A stretch of 64,000 bases of DNA from Streptomyces sp. Ag109_O5-10 (GCF_900105755.1 NZ_FNTQ01000001.1:806001-870000); one strand, 5' to 3'; counted from the first letter of the stretch, positions 32,974-41,525 are shown. Numbers and translations are program-made. Notes: generated from the sequence alone by a model not told the origin.

Positions 32974-33866
32974 TGGCGGGCCGGGAGAGACTGTTCGTGC
33001 TGGAGGCCAGTGGCGGTGGCCGCCTGTTCTCGGTGCGGCCCGACGGCTCCGGCAAGACGGTCCTCGTCACCGGGTGCCGGATCCCCGACGGCATCGCCGT
33101 GGACGCCGGCGCCGGGCACGTGTACTGGACGAACATGGGGGTCCCGGCGGAGAACGACGGCTCTGTCGAGCGCGTGGACCTGGACGGCGCCCACCGGACG
33201 ACGATCGTCGCCGAGGGCACCACGCACACGCCGAAGCAGCTGCATCTCGAAGCCACCGACCGAAAGCTGTACTGGGGTGACCGCGAGGGCATGCGCGTGA
33301 TGCGCTGCGGCCTGGACGGTTCGGACGTCGAGACCCTCGTCCGGACCGGCGAGGGCGACGAGGACCGCCGAGACGAGACCCGATGGTGCGTGGGCGTCGC
33401 CGTCGACCCCGTCGGCGGACACCTGTACTGGTCCCAGAAGGGCCCGAGCGACGCGGGGGCCGGCCGGATCCTGCGGGCCGGCATCGCCCTGCCCGCCGGG
33501 CAGGCACCGGACCTGCGCGACGACGTCGAGGTGCTGTTCGGCGGACTGCCGGAACCGATCGACCTCGAACTCGACCTCAAGGCGAGGATGTTGTACTGGA
33601 CGGACCGCGGGGACCCGCCGCGGGGCAACAGCGTCAACCGGGCCCCGCTGGACCCGCCGGACGGCCGCTGGACGTCCGAGATCCTCATGACCCACCTCAT
33701 GGAGGGCATCGGCATCGCCCTCGACCCGGACGGTGACCGCATGTACGTGACCGACCTGGGCGGATCGGTCTACACGGCCGCCCTCGACGGATCGGACCGC
33801 CACGAGCTCCTCGTCGTCCAGGGCAACCTCACGGGCATCGCCCACGCCGTTCTGCGAACGGCGTGA
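32973..33866 (+). CDS. YWTD-repeat beta-propeller protein
   Basis: 297 residues with LDL-receptor class B-type repeats: HVYWTNMGVP, KLYWGDREGM, HLYWSQKGPS, MLYWTDRGDP and MYVTDLGGS, each preceded by IAVD or similar, giving a six-bladed propeller. No signal peptide, so cytoplasmic. Such proteins are found next to oxidoreductases in actinobacteria; a lactonase-like or binding role is possible. The ATG at 32973 overlaps the dehydrogenase stop by one base, so the two are co-translated and likely act on the same substrate. Confidence 0.87.
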   Translation: MAGRERLFVLEASGGGRLFSVRPDGSGKTVLVTGCRIPDGIAVDAGAGHVYWTNMGVPAENDGSVERVDLDGAHRTTIVAEGTTHTPKQLHLEATDRKLYWGDREGMRVMRCGLDGSDVETLVRTGEGDEDRRDETRWCVGVAVDPVGGHLYWSQKGPSDAGAGRILRAGIALPAGQAPDLRDDVEVLFGGLPEPIDLELDLKARMLYWTDRGDPPRGNSVNRAPLDPPDGRWTSEILMTHLMEGIGIALDPDGDRMYVTDLGGSVYTAALDGSDRHELLVVQGNLTGIAHAVLRTA

Positions 33867-33871
33867 CGCGA

Positions 33872-33960
33872 GGGGCCCCCAAGTGGCGCCGGGGGTAGCC
33901 CCGGCCGAAGGCCGGTGGAGCAACTGCGCGACCGGCCGCGACGGTGCCGCGGACGGCGGG
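33872..33960 (+). repeat. Dispersed palindromic repeat, copy 6
   Basis: Begins 6 bases after the propeller stop; stem GGCGCCGGGGGTAGCCCCGG, then CCGAAGGCCGG and the core AACTGCGCGACCGGCCGCGA. Convergent intergenic region. Confidence 0.65.
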
Positions 33961-34082
33961 GGTACGCCGCCTTCAGGGCGGTGCCGCGCACCGTGGCGGA
34001 ACGCGGCCGTGAACCTGCGCCCGAAGGCCGGCCGACGGAACCCGGCCAGGACGCCCGATCCCCGCCCGGCCTCCGCCCGGCG

Positions 34083-34730
34083 TCACGCACCGTGCGGGAC
34101 CCGCGCCGTGGTCCGCAGTTGCAGGCCCCTGACGGACAGCCGGCCGCCGGACTGGGTGATCTGGGAGGCGGTGGCGGCGGCGAGCGTGATGGTGCGGGTT
34201 CGGGTGGCCGGGTGCGAGAGCCAGCGGGGTACGGCGTCGGGAGTGACGGAGACGGTGCGGTCGGCCGGGAGGGGACTGCCGCCGAGGCCCGTGACCCTGC
34301 CGGTCAGTCTGCGGACGTAGAAGGTCGCCACCCCGCCGGTGCCCGGTCCCTTCAGCGTGGAGGTGGTCGCCGGCCTCGCCCGCAGGCGCATCGCCGCGCG
34401 GCCCCGGCCCGCGGTGAGATCGAGGTTGACGGCGTCCAGCGACCGTACCGTGAACTTCAGGGCCCGGACGCTTCCGGTCCCGGTGCGCAGCGAGACCACC
34501 CCGCGGAAGCGTGCGCCGCGGAGTACGAGCCGGTCGGCGCGGAGCACGCACGGGCCCTTCGCGGGACGGACCGGAGGCGACGAACCGAGCCGCGCGCCGC
34601 CGGCGGACACGTGCGGGACGTCGACGCGCGGGAGCACGGTCACGGCGACCACGGCCAGCGCGGCCGCCAGGGGCCGGGCCGCACGACCGAGCACGCGGCC
34701 GGGCGTGAGAACGCGCGGGTCAGGTGGCAC
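34083..34730 (-). CDS. Secreted protein of unknown function, DUF6230/DUF6114 partner
   Basis: 215 residues from GTG 34730, which overlaps the end of the DUF6114 gene and has GAGGAGCG upstream. An N-terminal signal or anchor helix (ARPLAAALAVVAVTVLPRV) is followed by a beta-rich domain rich in Thr/Arg (RADRLVLRGARFRGVVSLRT, ALKFTVRSLDAVNLDLTAGR). The repeats resemble the strands of the DUF6230 protein upstream, so both may adopt a similar beta fold outside the membrane. No enzyme motif seen. Confidence 0.6.
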   Translation of the reverse strand: MPPDPRVLTPGRVLGRAARPLAAALAVVAVTVLPRVDVPHVSAGGARLGSSPPVRPAKGPCVLRADRLVLRGARFRGVVSLRTGTGSVRALKFTVRSLDAVNLDLTAGRGRAAMRLRARPATTSTLKGPGTGGVATFYVRRLTGRVTGLGGSPLPADRTVSVTPDAVPRWLSHPATRTRTITLAAATASQITQSGGRLSVRGLQLRTTARVPHGA

Positions 34731-35202
34731 CGCGCTCCTCCCCCGCCGCGGCCGTCGGCGCGGGCCGGTCGTCCGGTGCCGCCTGCGGTTCGCCGGCCGG
34801 GGGCGGCAGCCAGGCACAGGCCAGGGAGCCGCCGACCAGGCCGAGGGCCACGCCGAGGAAGAGGCCGCCGAAGTTCGCGACGGGGAAGGAGACGACGGCG
34901 AGCAGGAGGGTGGCGATTCCGGCGAACACCCGGAGATGGGGGCGCCAGCAGAGCGAGATGCCCAGGGTCAGGAGCAGCGTTCCGATCAGCAGGGAACCGG
35001 CGCCGGAGGTGGTCGACAGGGCGAGCGGAATCCCGCCCGGGTTCAGGTTCGCGTAGGGCCAGTAGAGGATGGGCAGGCCGGCGGCGAAGGTGAACAGCCC
35101 AGCCCAGAAGGGGCGTTCGCCACGCCAGTTGCGGAACCTCGGCCGGAACTCCGGCGCTCTGGCGAGCAGTTCACGTCCTCTGCCGAAAGGGTTGGTGATC
35201 AC
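34720..35202 (-). CDS. DUF6114 membrane protein
   Basis: 160 residues: a soluble N-terminus with RPRFRNWRGERPFWAGLFTFAAG, typical of DUF6114, then four hydrophobic helices and a Pro/Ala-rich charged tail. DUF6114 genes regularly follow DUF6230 genes in Streptomyces, and this is the case here. It probably forms a membrane platform for the two exported partners. Function unknown. Confidence 0.82.
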   Translation of the reverse strand: MITNPFGRGRELLARAPEFRPRFRNWRGERPFWAGLFTFAAGLPILYWPYANLNPGGIPLALSTTSGAGSLLIGTLLLTLGISLCWRPHLRVFAGIATLLLAVVSFPVANFGGLFLGVALGLVGGSLACAWLPPPAGEPQAAPDDRPAPTAAAGEERGAT

Positions 35203-35289
35203 GCGTCCTGTCCTGATGAGTGCGGATACGGTGCCGCGGGAAGGCGGTGCGCCGGAACGTACGGTCCCCGTGCACGGCGGCCGCCCGGG

Positions 35290-35913
35290 TCAGAAGCATG
35301 GGTGGTTGCCGTGCTCGACCCGCAATCGCAGACCGGGAATGTTGAAGGTGCCGGCGGAGACCGCGGCCGCGGTCACCCGTACGTCGTCGAGGGTGGTCGT
35401 CAGCGCCTGTTGTGCGACGCCGTCGGGATCGAAGAAGCGCGAGTCCCGGTCGCCCGGCCTGATCGGGCCCTTGGTGACGGCCCCCTGTGCGACGCCGATG
35501 TCGAGGCTGCCGAAGTTCGCCTCGGCGACCGACTCGCTCGTCGCGTCGATGAACAGGTTCGAGGCCTCGGCCGGCCGGCCGCCGCCACCGGTGAGCCGCA
35601 GCGTCTGGGTGCCCAGCACGGGGACGTCGACGACGACGGACTGGCACAGCCCGTCGACCGTGGCGTGCCGGAACCCGGAGACCACGACGGGCACGAGTTC
35701 GTGCTTCCTCGTGACGTCCACCATGCCGTAGAGGCTGAACCCGCGGGCCGTCAGTCTGTCGGCGGAGACCTGGAACCGCTGTCCGGAGATGAAGAACGAG
35801 GCGGCGAGCGCCCCCTGCGCCATGGCGACGCCCACGGCGGCACAGGCGGCGACACCGGGCACCAGGACCACCGCGAAGCGCCTCCAGCGGGTTCTTCCGC
35901 CGCGGTGCGACAT
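35290..35913 (-). CDS. DUF6230 secreted or surface protein
   Basis: 207 residues from ATG 35913. RRFAVVLVPGVAACAAVGVAMAQGALAASF is a signal peptide or signal anchor; the rest is a beta-rich domain (FFISGQRFQVSADRL, GFSLYGMVDVTRKHELVPVV) of the DUF6230 family, sometimes labelled cholesterol esterase without evidence. Two cysteines (LCQSV and HPCF) could form a disulfide. First gene of the DUF6230/DUF6114/unknown trio. A GTG 27 bases upstream is an alternative start. Confidence 0.82.
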   Translation of the reverse strand: MSHRGGRTRWRRFAVVLVPGVAACAAVGVAMAQGALAASFFISGQRFQVSADRLTARGFSLYGMVDVTRKHELVPVVVSGFRHATVDGLCQSVVVDVPVLGTQTLRLTGGGGRPAEASNLFIDATSESVAEANFGSLDIGVAQGAVTKGPIRPGDRDSRFFDPDGVAQQALTTTLDDVRVTAAAVSAGTFNIPGLRLRVEHGNHPCF

Positions 35914-36090
35914 CCCGTCTCCTTCGGTCGTGAGGTGGACCCGACCATGCCGACAAGGCCGCAGATGCCCCGTACGTCCGGTGATGGATCCTAGGCTCCC
36001 GGCCGCGCCGGCCGACTGCACGCCAGGCCCGCCGGACGAGTGACGCACGTTCTGCTGCTCTCTTCGGGTGACCGAGCCGGTGCCCCGCCC

Positions 36091-37233
36091 TCAGGACGCG
36101 AACGGCACCTGCGCAGAGGCCACTTCGCCCGTCCCGGCAGGGTGCCGCCACACGCCCTGCCCGGCCAGCCGGGGCAGCACCCCTTCGCCGAACCAGTACG
36201 CCTCCTCCAGATGCGGGTACCCGGACAGCACGAACTCGTCGATGCCCAGCGCCGCGTACTCCCTGATCCGCTCGGCGACCTCGTCGTGGGAGCCGACCAA
36301 AGCGGTCCCGGCGCCGCCCCGGACCAGGCCGATGCCCGCCCAGAGGTTGGGGTGGATCTCCAGCGCGTCCCGCCGGCCGCCGTGCAGCGCCAGCATCCGC
36401 CGCTGCCCCTCGGACTCGCTGCGGGCGAGCCCCGACTGCACGGACCGCACGGTCTCCGGGTCGAACCCGTCGAGGAGCCGGCCGGCCTCGGCCCACGCCT
36501 GCTCGGAGGTGTCCCGGGTGATGACGTGCAGCCGGATGCCGAACCGCAGGGTGCGCCCCTGCTCCGCCGCGAGCCCCCGGATCCAGGCGATCTTGGCGGC
36601 GACCTGGGCCGGCGGCTCCCCCCAGGTCAGGTACACGTCGACGAAGCGGGCCGCGACCTCGCCCGCGACCGGCGAGGACCCCCCGAAGTACACCTCGGGC
36701 ACCGGTTCGGGCACCCGGGCGAGCCTGGCGTCCTCGACCCGCAGGTACTCCCCGTCCAGGTCGACCGCCTTGCCCTCCCACAGTCCCCGTACGATCTCCA
36801 GGAACTCCCCGGTCCGGCGGTACCGGGCGTCCTTGTCGAGGAAGTCCCCGTAGGCCCGCTGTTCGTGGCTCTCGCCGCCGGTCACCACGTTGAGCAGCAG
36901 CCGTCCGCCGGTCTGCCGCTGGAAGGTGGACGCCATCTGCGCGGCCAGCGTGGGTGAGACGAAGCCCGGCCGGAAGGCGACCAGGAACTTCAGCCGCTCG
37001 GTGTGCTGGCTGACCATCGCCGTGGTCAGCCAGGCGTCCTCGCACCAGGCGCCGGTCGGGGTGAGCGCCCCCTCGAAGCCGAGGTCCTCCGCGGCCTTGG
37101 CGATCTGGCTCAGATAGGCGACCGTGGGCGGCCGGTCCCGTCCGGAGGCCGTCGCCGGGGTGCCGTGGCCGCCGCCGACGACGTGCCGGCTGTCCCCGTT
37201 GGTGGGCAGGAACCAGTGGAAGGTGAGGGACAC
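36091..37233 (-). CDS. ssuD: FMNH2-dependent alkanesulfonate/methanesulfonate monooxygenase
   Basis: 380-residue bacterial-luciferase-like enzyme of the SsuD/MsuD family, which uses FMNH2 and O2 to release sulfite from alkanesulfonates. It starts FHWFLPTNGDSRHVVGGGHG, and contains EGALTPTGAWCEDAW (with the conserved Cys), LKFLVAFRPGFVSPTLAAQM, GGRLLLNVVTGG and SGYPHLEEAYWFGEGVLP, all strongly conserved in SsuD. It is the last gene of the organosulfur operon, 31 bases behind the MsuC-like gene. Given SfnG and an MsuC-like enzyme in the same operon, methanesulfonate (MsuD role) is the likely substrate. Confidence 0.92.
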   Translation of the reverse strand: MSLTFHWFLPTNGDSRHVVGGGHGTPATASGRDRPPTVAYLSQIAKAAEDLGFEGALTPTGAWCEDAWLTTAMVSQHTERLKFLVAFRPGFVSPTLAAQMASTFQRQTGGRLLLNVVTGGESHEQRAYGDFLDKDARYRRTGEFLEIVRGLWEGKAVDLDGEYLRVEDARLARVPEPVPEVYFGGSSPVAGEVAARFVDVYLTWGEPPAQVAAKIAWIRGLAAEQGRTLRFGIRLHVITRDTSEQAWAEAGRLLDGFDPETVRSVQSGLARSESEGQRRMLALHGGRRDALEIHPNLWAGIGLVRGGAGTALVGSHDEVAERIREYAALGIDEFVLSGYPHLEEAYWFGEGVLPRLAGQGVWRHPAGTGEVASAQVPFAS

Positions 37234-37264
37234 GGGGGTCTCCGATCGAAAGGGGGGCGTGGGG

Positions 37265-38449
37265 TCACAGGAGGCCGTGGCGGGGCGGCCGGGTGCCGTT
37301 GAGGACGTACCGGCCGATGTGCTGGATCTTCCAGCGGGCCGGATCGTGCAGGGTGTGGGTCCGGGCGTCCCGCCAGTGCCGGTGCAGATTGAGGGAGTCG
37401 AGGGCCGAGCGGGTGCCGGACACCTCGAAGAGCGCCCCGGCGACGATCACGGCCGTCTCGGCCGCCTGCACCTTCGCGGCGGCCACGGCGACGGACGCCT
37501 CGGCGGCCGACGCGTCGGTGAGGTCGGCGCCGGCCGCGTCGACCGCGCGGGCGGCCTCCCGCAGCAGGGCCTCGGACGCCCGCGTCCTGACGGCGAGTTC
37601 ACCGAACCGCTGGATCAGCAGCGGGTCCTCGGCGGCGGACTCGACCCCGCTCTCGAACCAGGGACGGCTCTTGGTCCGTACGAACTCCACGGCCTCGGCC
37701 AGCGCTCCCCCGGCGAGCCCCACGTCGATGGCGGCGTGCAGCAACTGGGCGACGGCGCCATGGAGTTGGGGCCCCTGGAAGGTGAGGTGGTGGGGCAGCA
37801 CGCGGTCGGCGGGTACGGCCACCCCGTCCAGCCGGACGGTCCCGCTGGCGGTCGTGCGCTGCCCCATGCCGTCCCAGTCGTCGACGACGGTGAGGCCGGG
37901 CGCGTCCCGGGGGACGTACGCCACGTGCAGGTTGCCGTCCTCGGCGCGGGCGAGGACGGGGATCCAGTGGGCGAAGAGGGCGCCGGTGGAGTAGTGCTTG
38001 ACCCCCGTCAGCAGCAGGGTGCCGTCGCCCTGGCGCTCCAGGCGGGTGCGGATGTCCTGGACGTGTTTGGTGCCGGCCTCGGACTGGGCGTTGCCGAAGC
38101 GGCTGCCGGCGAGCAGCTCGGCGAAGAAGAACTTCCGCTGGTCCTCGGTGCCCTGACGCCGGATCACGTTGACGTACACGAAGTGGCTCTGCGGGATCTG
38201 GGCGAGGCTGCCGTCGGCCGAGCCGAGGAGCCGGAAGATCTCCGCGAGGGTCAGGGCGTCGACGTCGGCGCCGCCGTACTCGGCGGGCACCGTGACACCC
38301 AGCAGACCGGAGGCCGACAGACGCGCCAGCTCGGTTCGGGGCAGCCTGCGTGCGGCGTCCCGTTCGGCGGCCCCGGCCCGGAACTCGTCGGCCAGGGCCG
38401 CCGCCACGGCGAGGGCCTCGGCGGCATCCGCGATGACGTGGGCGGCCAT
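37265..38449 (-). CDS. Acyl-CoA-dehydrogenase-like flavin monooxygenase (SfnB/MsuC/DszC type)
   Basis: 394 residues with the acyl-CoA dehydrogenase fold but no acyl-CoA context: LGVTVPAEYGGADVDALTLAEIFR, SQSEAG-like QSEAGTKHV, YSTGALFAHWIPV and the C-terminal QHIGRYVLNGTRPPRHGLL. This group includes DszC, SfnB and MsuC, flavin-dependent monooxygenases of sulfur compounds. With SfnG before it and MsuD after it, the most economical role is methanesulfinate to methanesulfonate (MsuC). Starts 4 bases after the FMN reductase gene. Confidence 0.88.
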   Translation of the reverse strand: MAAHVIADAAEALAVAAALADEFRAGAAERDAARRLPRTELARLSASGLLGVTVPAEYGGADVDALTLAEIFRLLGSADGSLAQIPQSHFVYVNVIRRQGTEDQRKFFFAELLAGSRFGNAQSEAGTKHVQDIRTRLERQGDGTLLLTGVKHYSTGALFAHWIPVLARAEDGNLHVAYVPRDAPGLTVVDDWDGMGQRTTASGTVRLDGVAVPADRVLPHHLTFQGPQLHGAVAQLLHAAIDVGLAGGALAEAVEFVRTKSRPWFESGVESAAEDPLLIQRFGELAVRTRASEALLREAARAVDAAGADLTDASAAEASVAVAAAKVQAAETAVIVAGALFEVSGTRSALDSLNLHRHWRDARTHTLHDPARWKIQHIGRYVLNGTRPPRHGLL

Positions 38450-38453
38450 CGGG

Positions 38454-39011
38454 TCAGCTCGCCGCGGCGAGGACGGGGGTGCGGCCGGGGAGCGCGGCCG
38501 AGAACCGGTCGACGACCGGGGCGAGCGCCTCGATGGCGGCCGGTGCCAGGACCAGGGTGCCGTCCTCCCCCACGGAGATGTCCTTGTCGAGGGTGAACCA
38601 GCCCTGGACTATGTGGGCGGCGCCCATGGAGCTGAGGACCGGGCGCAGCGCGTAGTCGATGGCGAGGACGTGTGCGACGGAGCCGCCGGTGGCCAGCGGC
38701 AGCACGGTCTTGCCGGTGAGCGCGTACTGCGGGAGCAGGTCGAGCAGGGCCTTGAGGACTCCGGAGTACGAGGCCTTGTAGACGGGGGTGCCGACCACCA
38801 CCCCGTCGGCGCGGGCGAACAGCCCGGTCGCCTCGACGATCGCCGGGTGCCGGAAGTCGGCGCCGAGCAGGGCCTCGGCGGGGATGGTGCGGACGTCGAG
38901 CGGGATCACCTCGTGGCCCTGGGCGGTCAGCCGCTGGTCCAGGTGGCGCAGCAGGCGGCCGGTGCGGGAGGAGGCGGAGGGACTGCCGGAGACGGACAGG
39001 ACGGTGGCCAT
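38454..39011 (-). CDS. NAD(P)H-dependent FMN reductase (SsuE/MsuE)
   Basis: 185 residues of the flavodoxin-like FMN reductase family: VSGSPSASSRTGRLL binds the FMN phosphate, DGVVVGTPVYKASYSGVLKALLDLLPQ is the active-site loop and LPLATGGSVAHVLAIDYALRP the second. It supplies FMNH2 to the monooxygenases encoded on either side, since none of them carries its own reductase. Second structural gene of the operon, 37 bases behind sfnG. Confidence 0.92.
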   Translation of the reverse strand: MATVLSVSGSPSASSRTGRLLRHLDQRLTAQGHEVIPLDVRTIPAEALLGADFRHPAIVEATGLFARADGVVVGTPVYKASYSGVLKALLDLLPQYALTGKTVLPLATGGSVAHVLAIDYALRPVLSSMGAAHIVQGWFTLDKDISVGEDGTLVLAPAAIEALAPVVDRFSAALPGRTPVLAAAS

Positions 39012-39048
39012 GGGGCTGCCTCTTTCGTGGCTTCGCGGGGCGGGAGGG

Positions 39049-40170
39049 TCAGGCGCGGGACCGGGCGGACCTAGGCTCCGGGTCGGGGAGCTGCGCCTCC
39101 AGTTCGCGGACCAGCGGCAGCACCCGCCTCCCGAAGTACTGGACCTCCTCGTGGTAGTGCAGGAAGCCGAGCAGGAGGAGGTCGACGCCGAGCTTCCGGT
39201 AGGCGACGATCCGTTCCGCGATCTGTTCCGGGGTGCCGATCAGGCCGGTGCGGAAGCCGTCGTTGTACTGGACGAGGTCCTCGAAGGTGGAGTCCTGCCA
39301 CATGCCCTTGCCGTCGGCGGCGGACCGGCCGGCCTGCCTGACGGCGGCACCGAAGCCCTCGACGGCCTCGCTGTCCGCCTTGGCGATGATCTCGCGGAGG
39401 GTGTCGCGAGCCTCGGCCTCGGTGTCGCGGGCGATGAGGAAGCCGTTGAGGCCGAACTTCGGTGGCGTACGCCCCGCTTCTGCGGCGGACTTGCGGACGT
39501 CGGCGAGTTGCTCGACGACCCCGTCGAAGTCCTTGCCGTTGGAGAAGTACCAGTCGGAGACGCGGCCCGCCATGGCGCGGGCCGCGGTGGAGTTGCCGCC
39601 CTGGAAGATCTCGGGGTGCGGGCGCTCGGGCGTGTTGAGCGGCTTGGGCTTGAGGGAGAAGTCCCGCAACCGGTAGAAGTCACCGGCGAGTTCGGTGTGG
39701 TCCTCGGTCCAGATCTGGCGCAGCGCCCGGATGAACTCCTCGGCGCGGCGGTAGCGTTCGTCGTGCTCCAGCCAGGGCTCGCCGAGCGCGGTGAACTCGC
39801 CCTTGAACCAGCCGGAGACGACGTTCACGGCGAACCGGCCGTTCGAGAGGTGGTCGGCGGTGGCGCCGAGCTTGGCGAGGACACCGGGGTGCCACAGACC
39901 GGGGTGGACGGCGGCGATCACCTTGAGGCGCTGGGTGGCGAGCAGCAGCGCGAGGCTGAAGCTGGTCGACTCGTGCTGGAACTCGGCGCCGTAGCTGGCC
40001 ATGTAGCGGACCTGGCTGAGCGCGTAATCGAAGCCGTTGTTCTCGGCGAGGACGGCGAGTTCGCGGTTGTAGTCGTATCCCCAGTCGGTGCGCTGCTCGA
40101 TCCTGCTGGTGACGAGTCCTCCGCTGACGTTGGGGACCCAGTAGGCGAATTTCACGGGCGCGGCGGGCAT
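39049..40170 (-). CDS. sfnG: Dimethylsulfone monooxygenase
   Basis: 373-residue luciferase-like FMNH2-dependent monooxygenase that cleaves dimethylsulfone to methanesulfinate and formaldehyde. It opens VKFAYWVPNVSGGLVTSRIEQRTDWGYDYN, which is typical of SfnG, and contains VNVVSGWFKGEF and EIFQGGNSTAARAMAGRVSDWYF. ATG 40170 has AGGAG eight bases upstream and is preferred to 40212. It is the first structural gene of the operon and lies 127 bases after a Cys-Cys leader peptide, so its expression probably depends on cysteine-controlled attenuation. Confidence 0.9.
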   Translation of the reverse strand: MPAAPVKFAYWVPNVSGGLVTSRIEQRTDWGYDYNRELAVLAENNGFDYALSQVRYMASYGAEFQHESTSFSLALLLATQRLKVIAAVHPGLWHPGVLAKLGATADHLSNGRFAVNVVSGWFKGEFTALGEPWLEHDERYRRAEEFIRALRQIWTEDHTELAGDFYRLRDFSLKPKPLNTPERPHPEIFQGGNSTAARAMAGRVSDWYFSNGKDFDGVVEQLADVRKSAAEAGRTPPKFGLNGFLIARDTEAEARDTLREIIAKADSEAVEGFGAAVRQAGRSAADGKGMWQDSTFEDLVQYNDGFRTGLIGTPEQIAERIVAYRKLGVDLLLLGFLHYHEEVQYFGRRVLPLVRELEAQLPDPEPRSARSRA

Positions 40171-40297
40171 GCGGAACTCCTGTTGCGGGTCTTCGGGGAC
40201 GCGAGAATTCACGGGTCCGGCGCGGCTACGGCACGGTGAATTCAGGCGGGAAAAGGAGAGGGTGAAGAGGGCGCGGCGGATCTTGCCGGGGTGGTGA

Positions 40298-40381
40298 TCA
40301 GGCCGCGGCGCAACAGGAGGCGCTGGAGACGCGCGCGAGGTCGACGTGGCGTCGCCGCGTGAGGTCCAGTCGCATCTTCAT
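40298..40381 (-). CDS. Leader peptide with tandem Cys codons (sulfur attenuator)
   Basis: A 27-residue peptide beginning MKMRLDLTRRRHVDLARVSS and ending in ASCCAAA. The pattern MR-x-DLTRRRHVDL-RV-S...C is the one I know from putative leader peptides in front of sulfur-assimilation genes in Streptomyces, related in concept to the cysteine-attenuated uORFs of mycobacteria. Two consecutive Cys codons near the end would stall ribosomes when Cys-tRNA is low. A TTGACG element on this strand (40413-40418) lies about 32 bases before the first ATG, so the transcript could be nearly leaderless. A second ATG is two codons in (40375). Confidence 0.82.
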   Translation of the reverse strand: MKMRLDLTRRRHVDLARVSSASCCAAA

Positions 40382-40497
40382 GCCGTCGATGGTCGCAGTC
40401 GGTGTCGAGGACCGTCAAGGAAAACCCGACCGTTCTCGCATCGCGGACCATTGAATTTCACGAACGTGTGACAGGGAAACCCTTGAACGCGCCCGGA

Positions 40498-41430
40498 ATG
40501 GCGACGCATTCTGCCGGGGTGCGGACCGAACAGCTGGAATACATAGCGGCCGTGACCCGGCTCGGCTCGCTGCGCCGGGCGGCCGACGAACTGCGCCTGT
40601 CGCAGCCCGCGTTGAGCGAGACCGTGCGGAACCTGGAGCGGGAGCTGGGCATCGACCTGCTGGAGCGCAAGCGGACCGGGGCGACGATGAGCGCGGCGGG
40701 GCAGGAGCTGATGCCGCACATCGTCCAGGTGCTGGAGGCGGTGGACCGGCTGCGGGTGGCGGCGGGCGAGCAGCACCGGATCAGCCGGATGGTGCGGGTC
40801 GGCACGGTCAACACGGCGACCGTGCCGCTGCTCGTCCCGGTGCTGCGGGACTTCCGGGCCACCCATCCGGTCACCCAGGTCGAGGTGGTGGGCGCCCAGC
40901 AGACGGAGATCCACCGGGGGCTCGCCGAGGGCGGTTTCGACCTGGGGCTGGTGAACCATCTCGACGGCGACGACGTGCCGGCGGGTTTCGAGGCCACCGA
41001 ACTGCTGCGCGGGCGGCCGGTGGTGTGCGTACGGCCGGACAGTCCGCTCGCCGGGCGGGCCGAGGTGTCGGCCGACGACCTGCTCACGGTGCCGTTGATC
41101 GCCATGCGCACCGGGTATGTGATGCACCGCTACGTGCACCGGCTGCTGGCGGACCGCACGCCCGTCTTCTCGTACTCGACGGACGGGGCCGAGATGGGCA
41201 AGCTGATGGTCGCGGAGGGGCTGGGCGCGACGGTGCTGCCGGACTTCAGCGTGGTCGGGGACCCGCTGGAGCGCGGCGGGACGATCGTGTGCCGGCCGCT
41301 GGCCGGGGACGCCACCGAGGTCGTGCTGATGCTCCAGCGCCGGCGGGCCGAGTCGGTATCGCAGGCCGCCCGGGACCTGTACGAGGCGTTCGTGCGGCGG
41401 GCGGCGGAGCTGGGCGCGGACGTTCGCTGA
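40498..41430 (+). CDS. LysR-family regulator of the sulfur operon
   Basis: 310 residues from ATG 40498: an HTH (LEYIAAVTRLGSLRRAADELRLSQPALSETVRNLERELGIDLLERK, about residues 12-57) and a periplasmic-binding-like effector domain (VRVGTVNTATVPLLVPVLRDF onward). Divergent from the leader peptide/sfnG operon, so it is the likely activator, comparable in role to Cbl/CysB or SfnR-type control, with a sulfur metabolite as effector. The longer frame from 40402 adds no family similarity. Confidence 0.88.
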   Translation: MATHSAGVRTEQLEYIAAVTRLGSLRRAADELRLSQPALSETVRNLERELGIDLLERKRTGATMSAAGQELMPHIVQVLEAVDRLRVAAGEQHRISRMVRVGTVNTATVPLLVPVLRDFRATHPVTQVEVVGAQQTEIHRGLAEGGFDLGLVNHLDGDDVPAGFEATELLRGRPVVCVRPDSPLAGRAEVSADDLLTVPLIAMRTGYVMHRYVHRLLADRTPVFSYSTDGAEMGKLMVAEGLGATVLPDFSVVGDPLERGGTIVCRPLAGDATEVVLMLQRRRAESVSQAARDLYEAFVRRAAELGADVR

Positions 41431-41446
41431 GCGCTCCGCCGGAAGG

Positions 41447-41525
41447 GCCCCGATGTGCCGTCAGTCGGCCGCGGCGCCGTCGTGGCTGGTCGCACGGTTC
41501 CCCGCGCCCCTTGGGGGGCGCTGCT
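41447..41525 (-). repeat. Dispersed palindromic repeat, copy 7 (reverse)
   Basis: GGCGCCGTCGTGGCTGGTCG then CACGGTTCCCCGCGCCCC and the closing arm TTGGGGGGCG. It encodes the last 17 or so residues of the convergent MarR protein. Confidence 0.7.
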
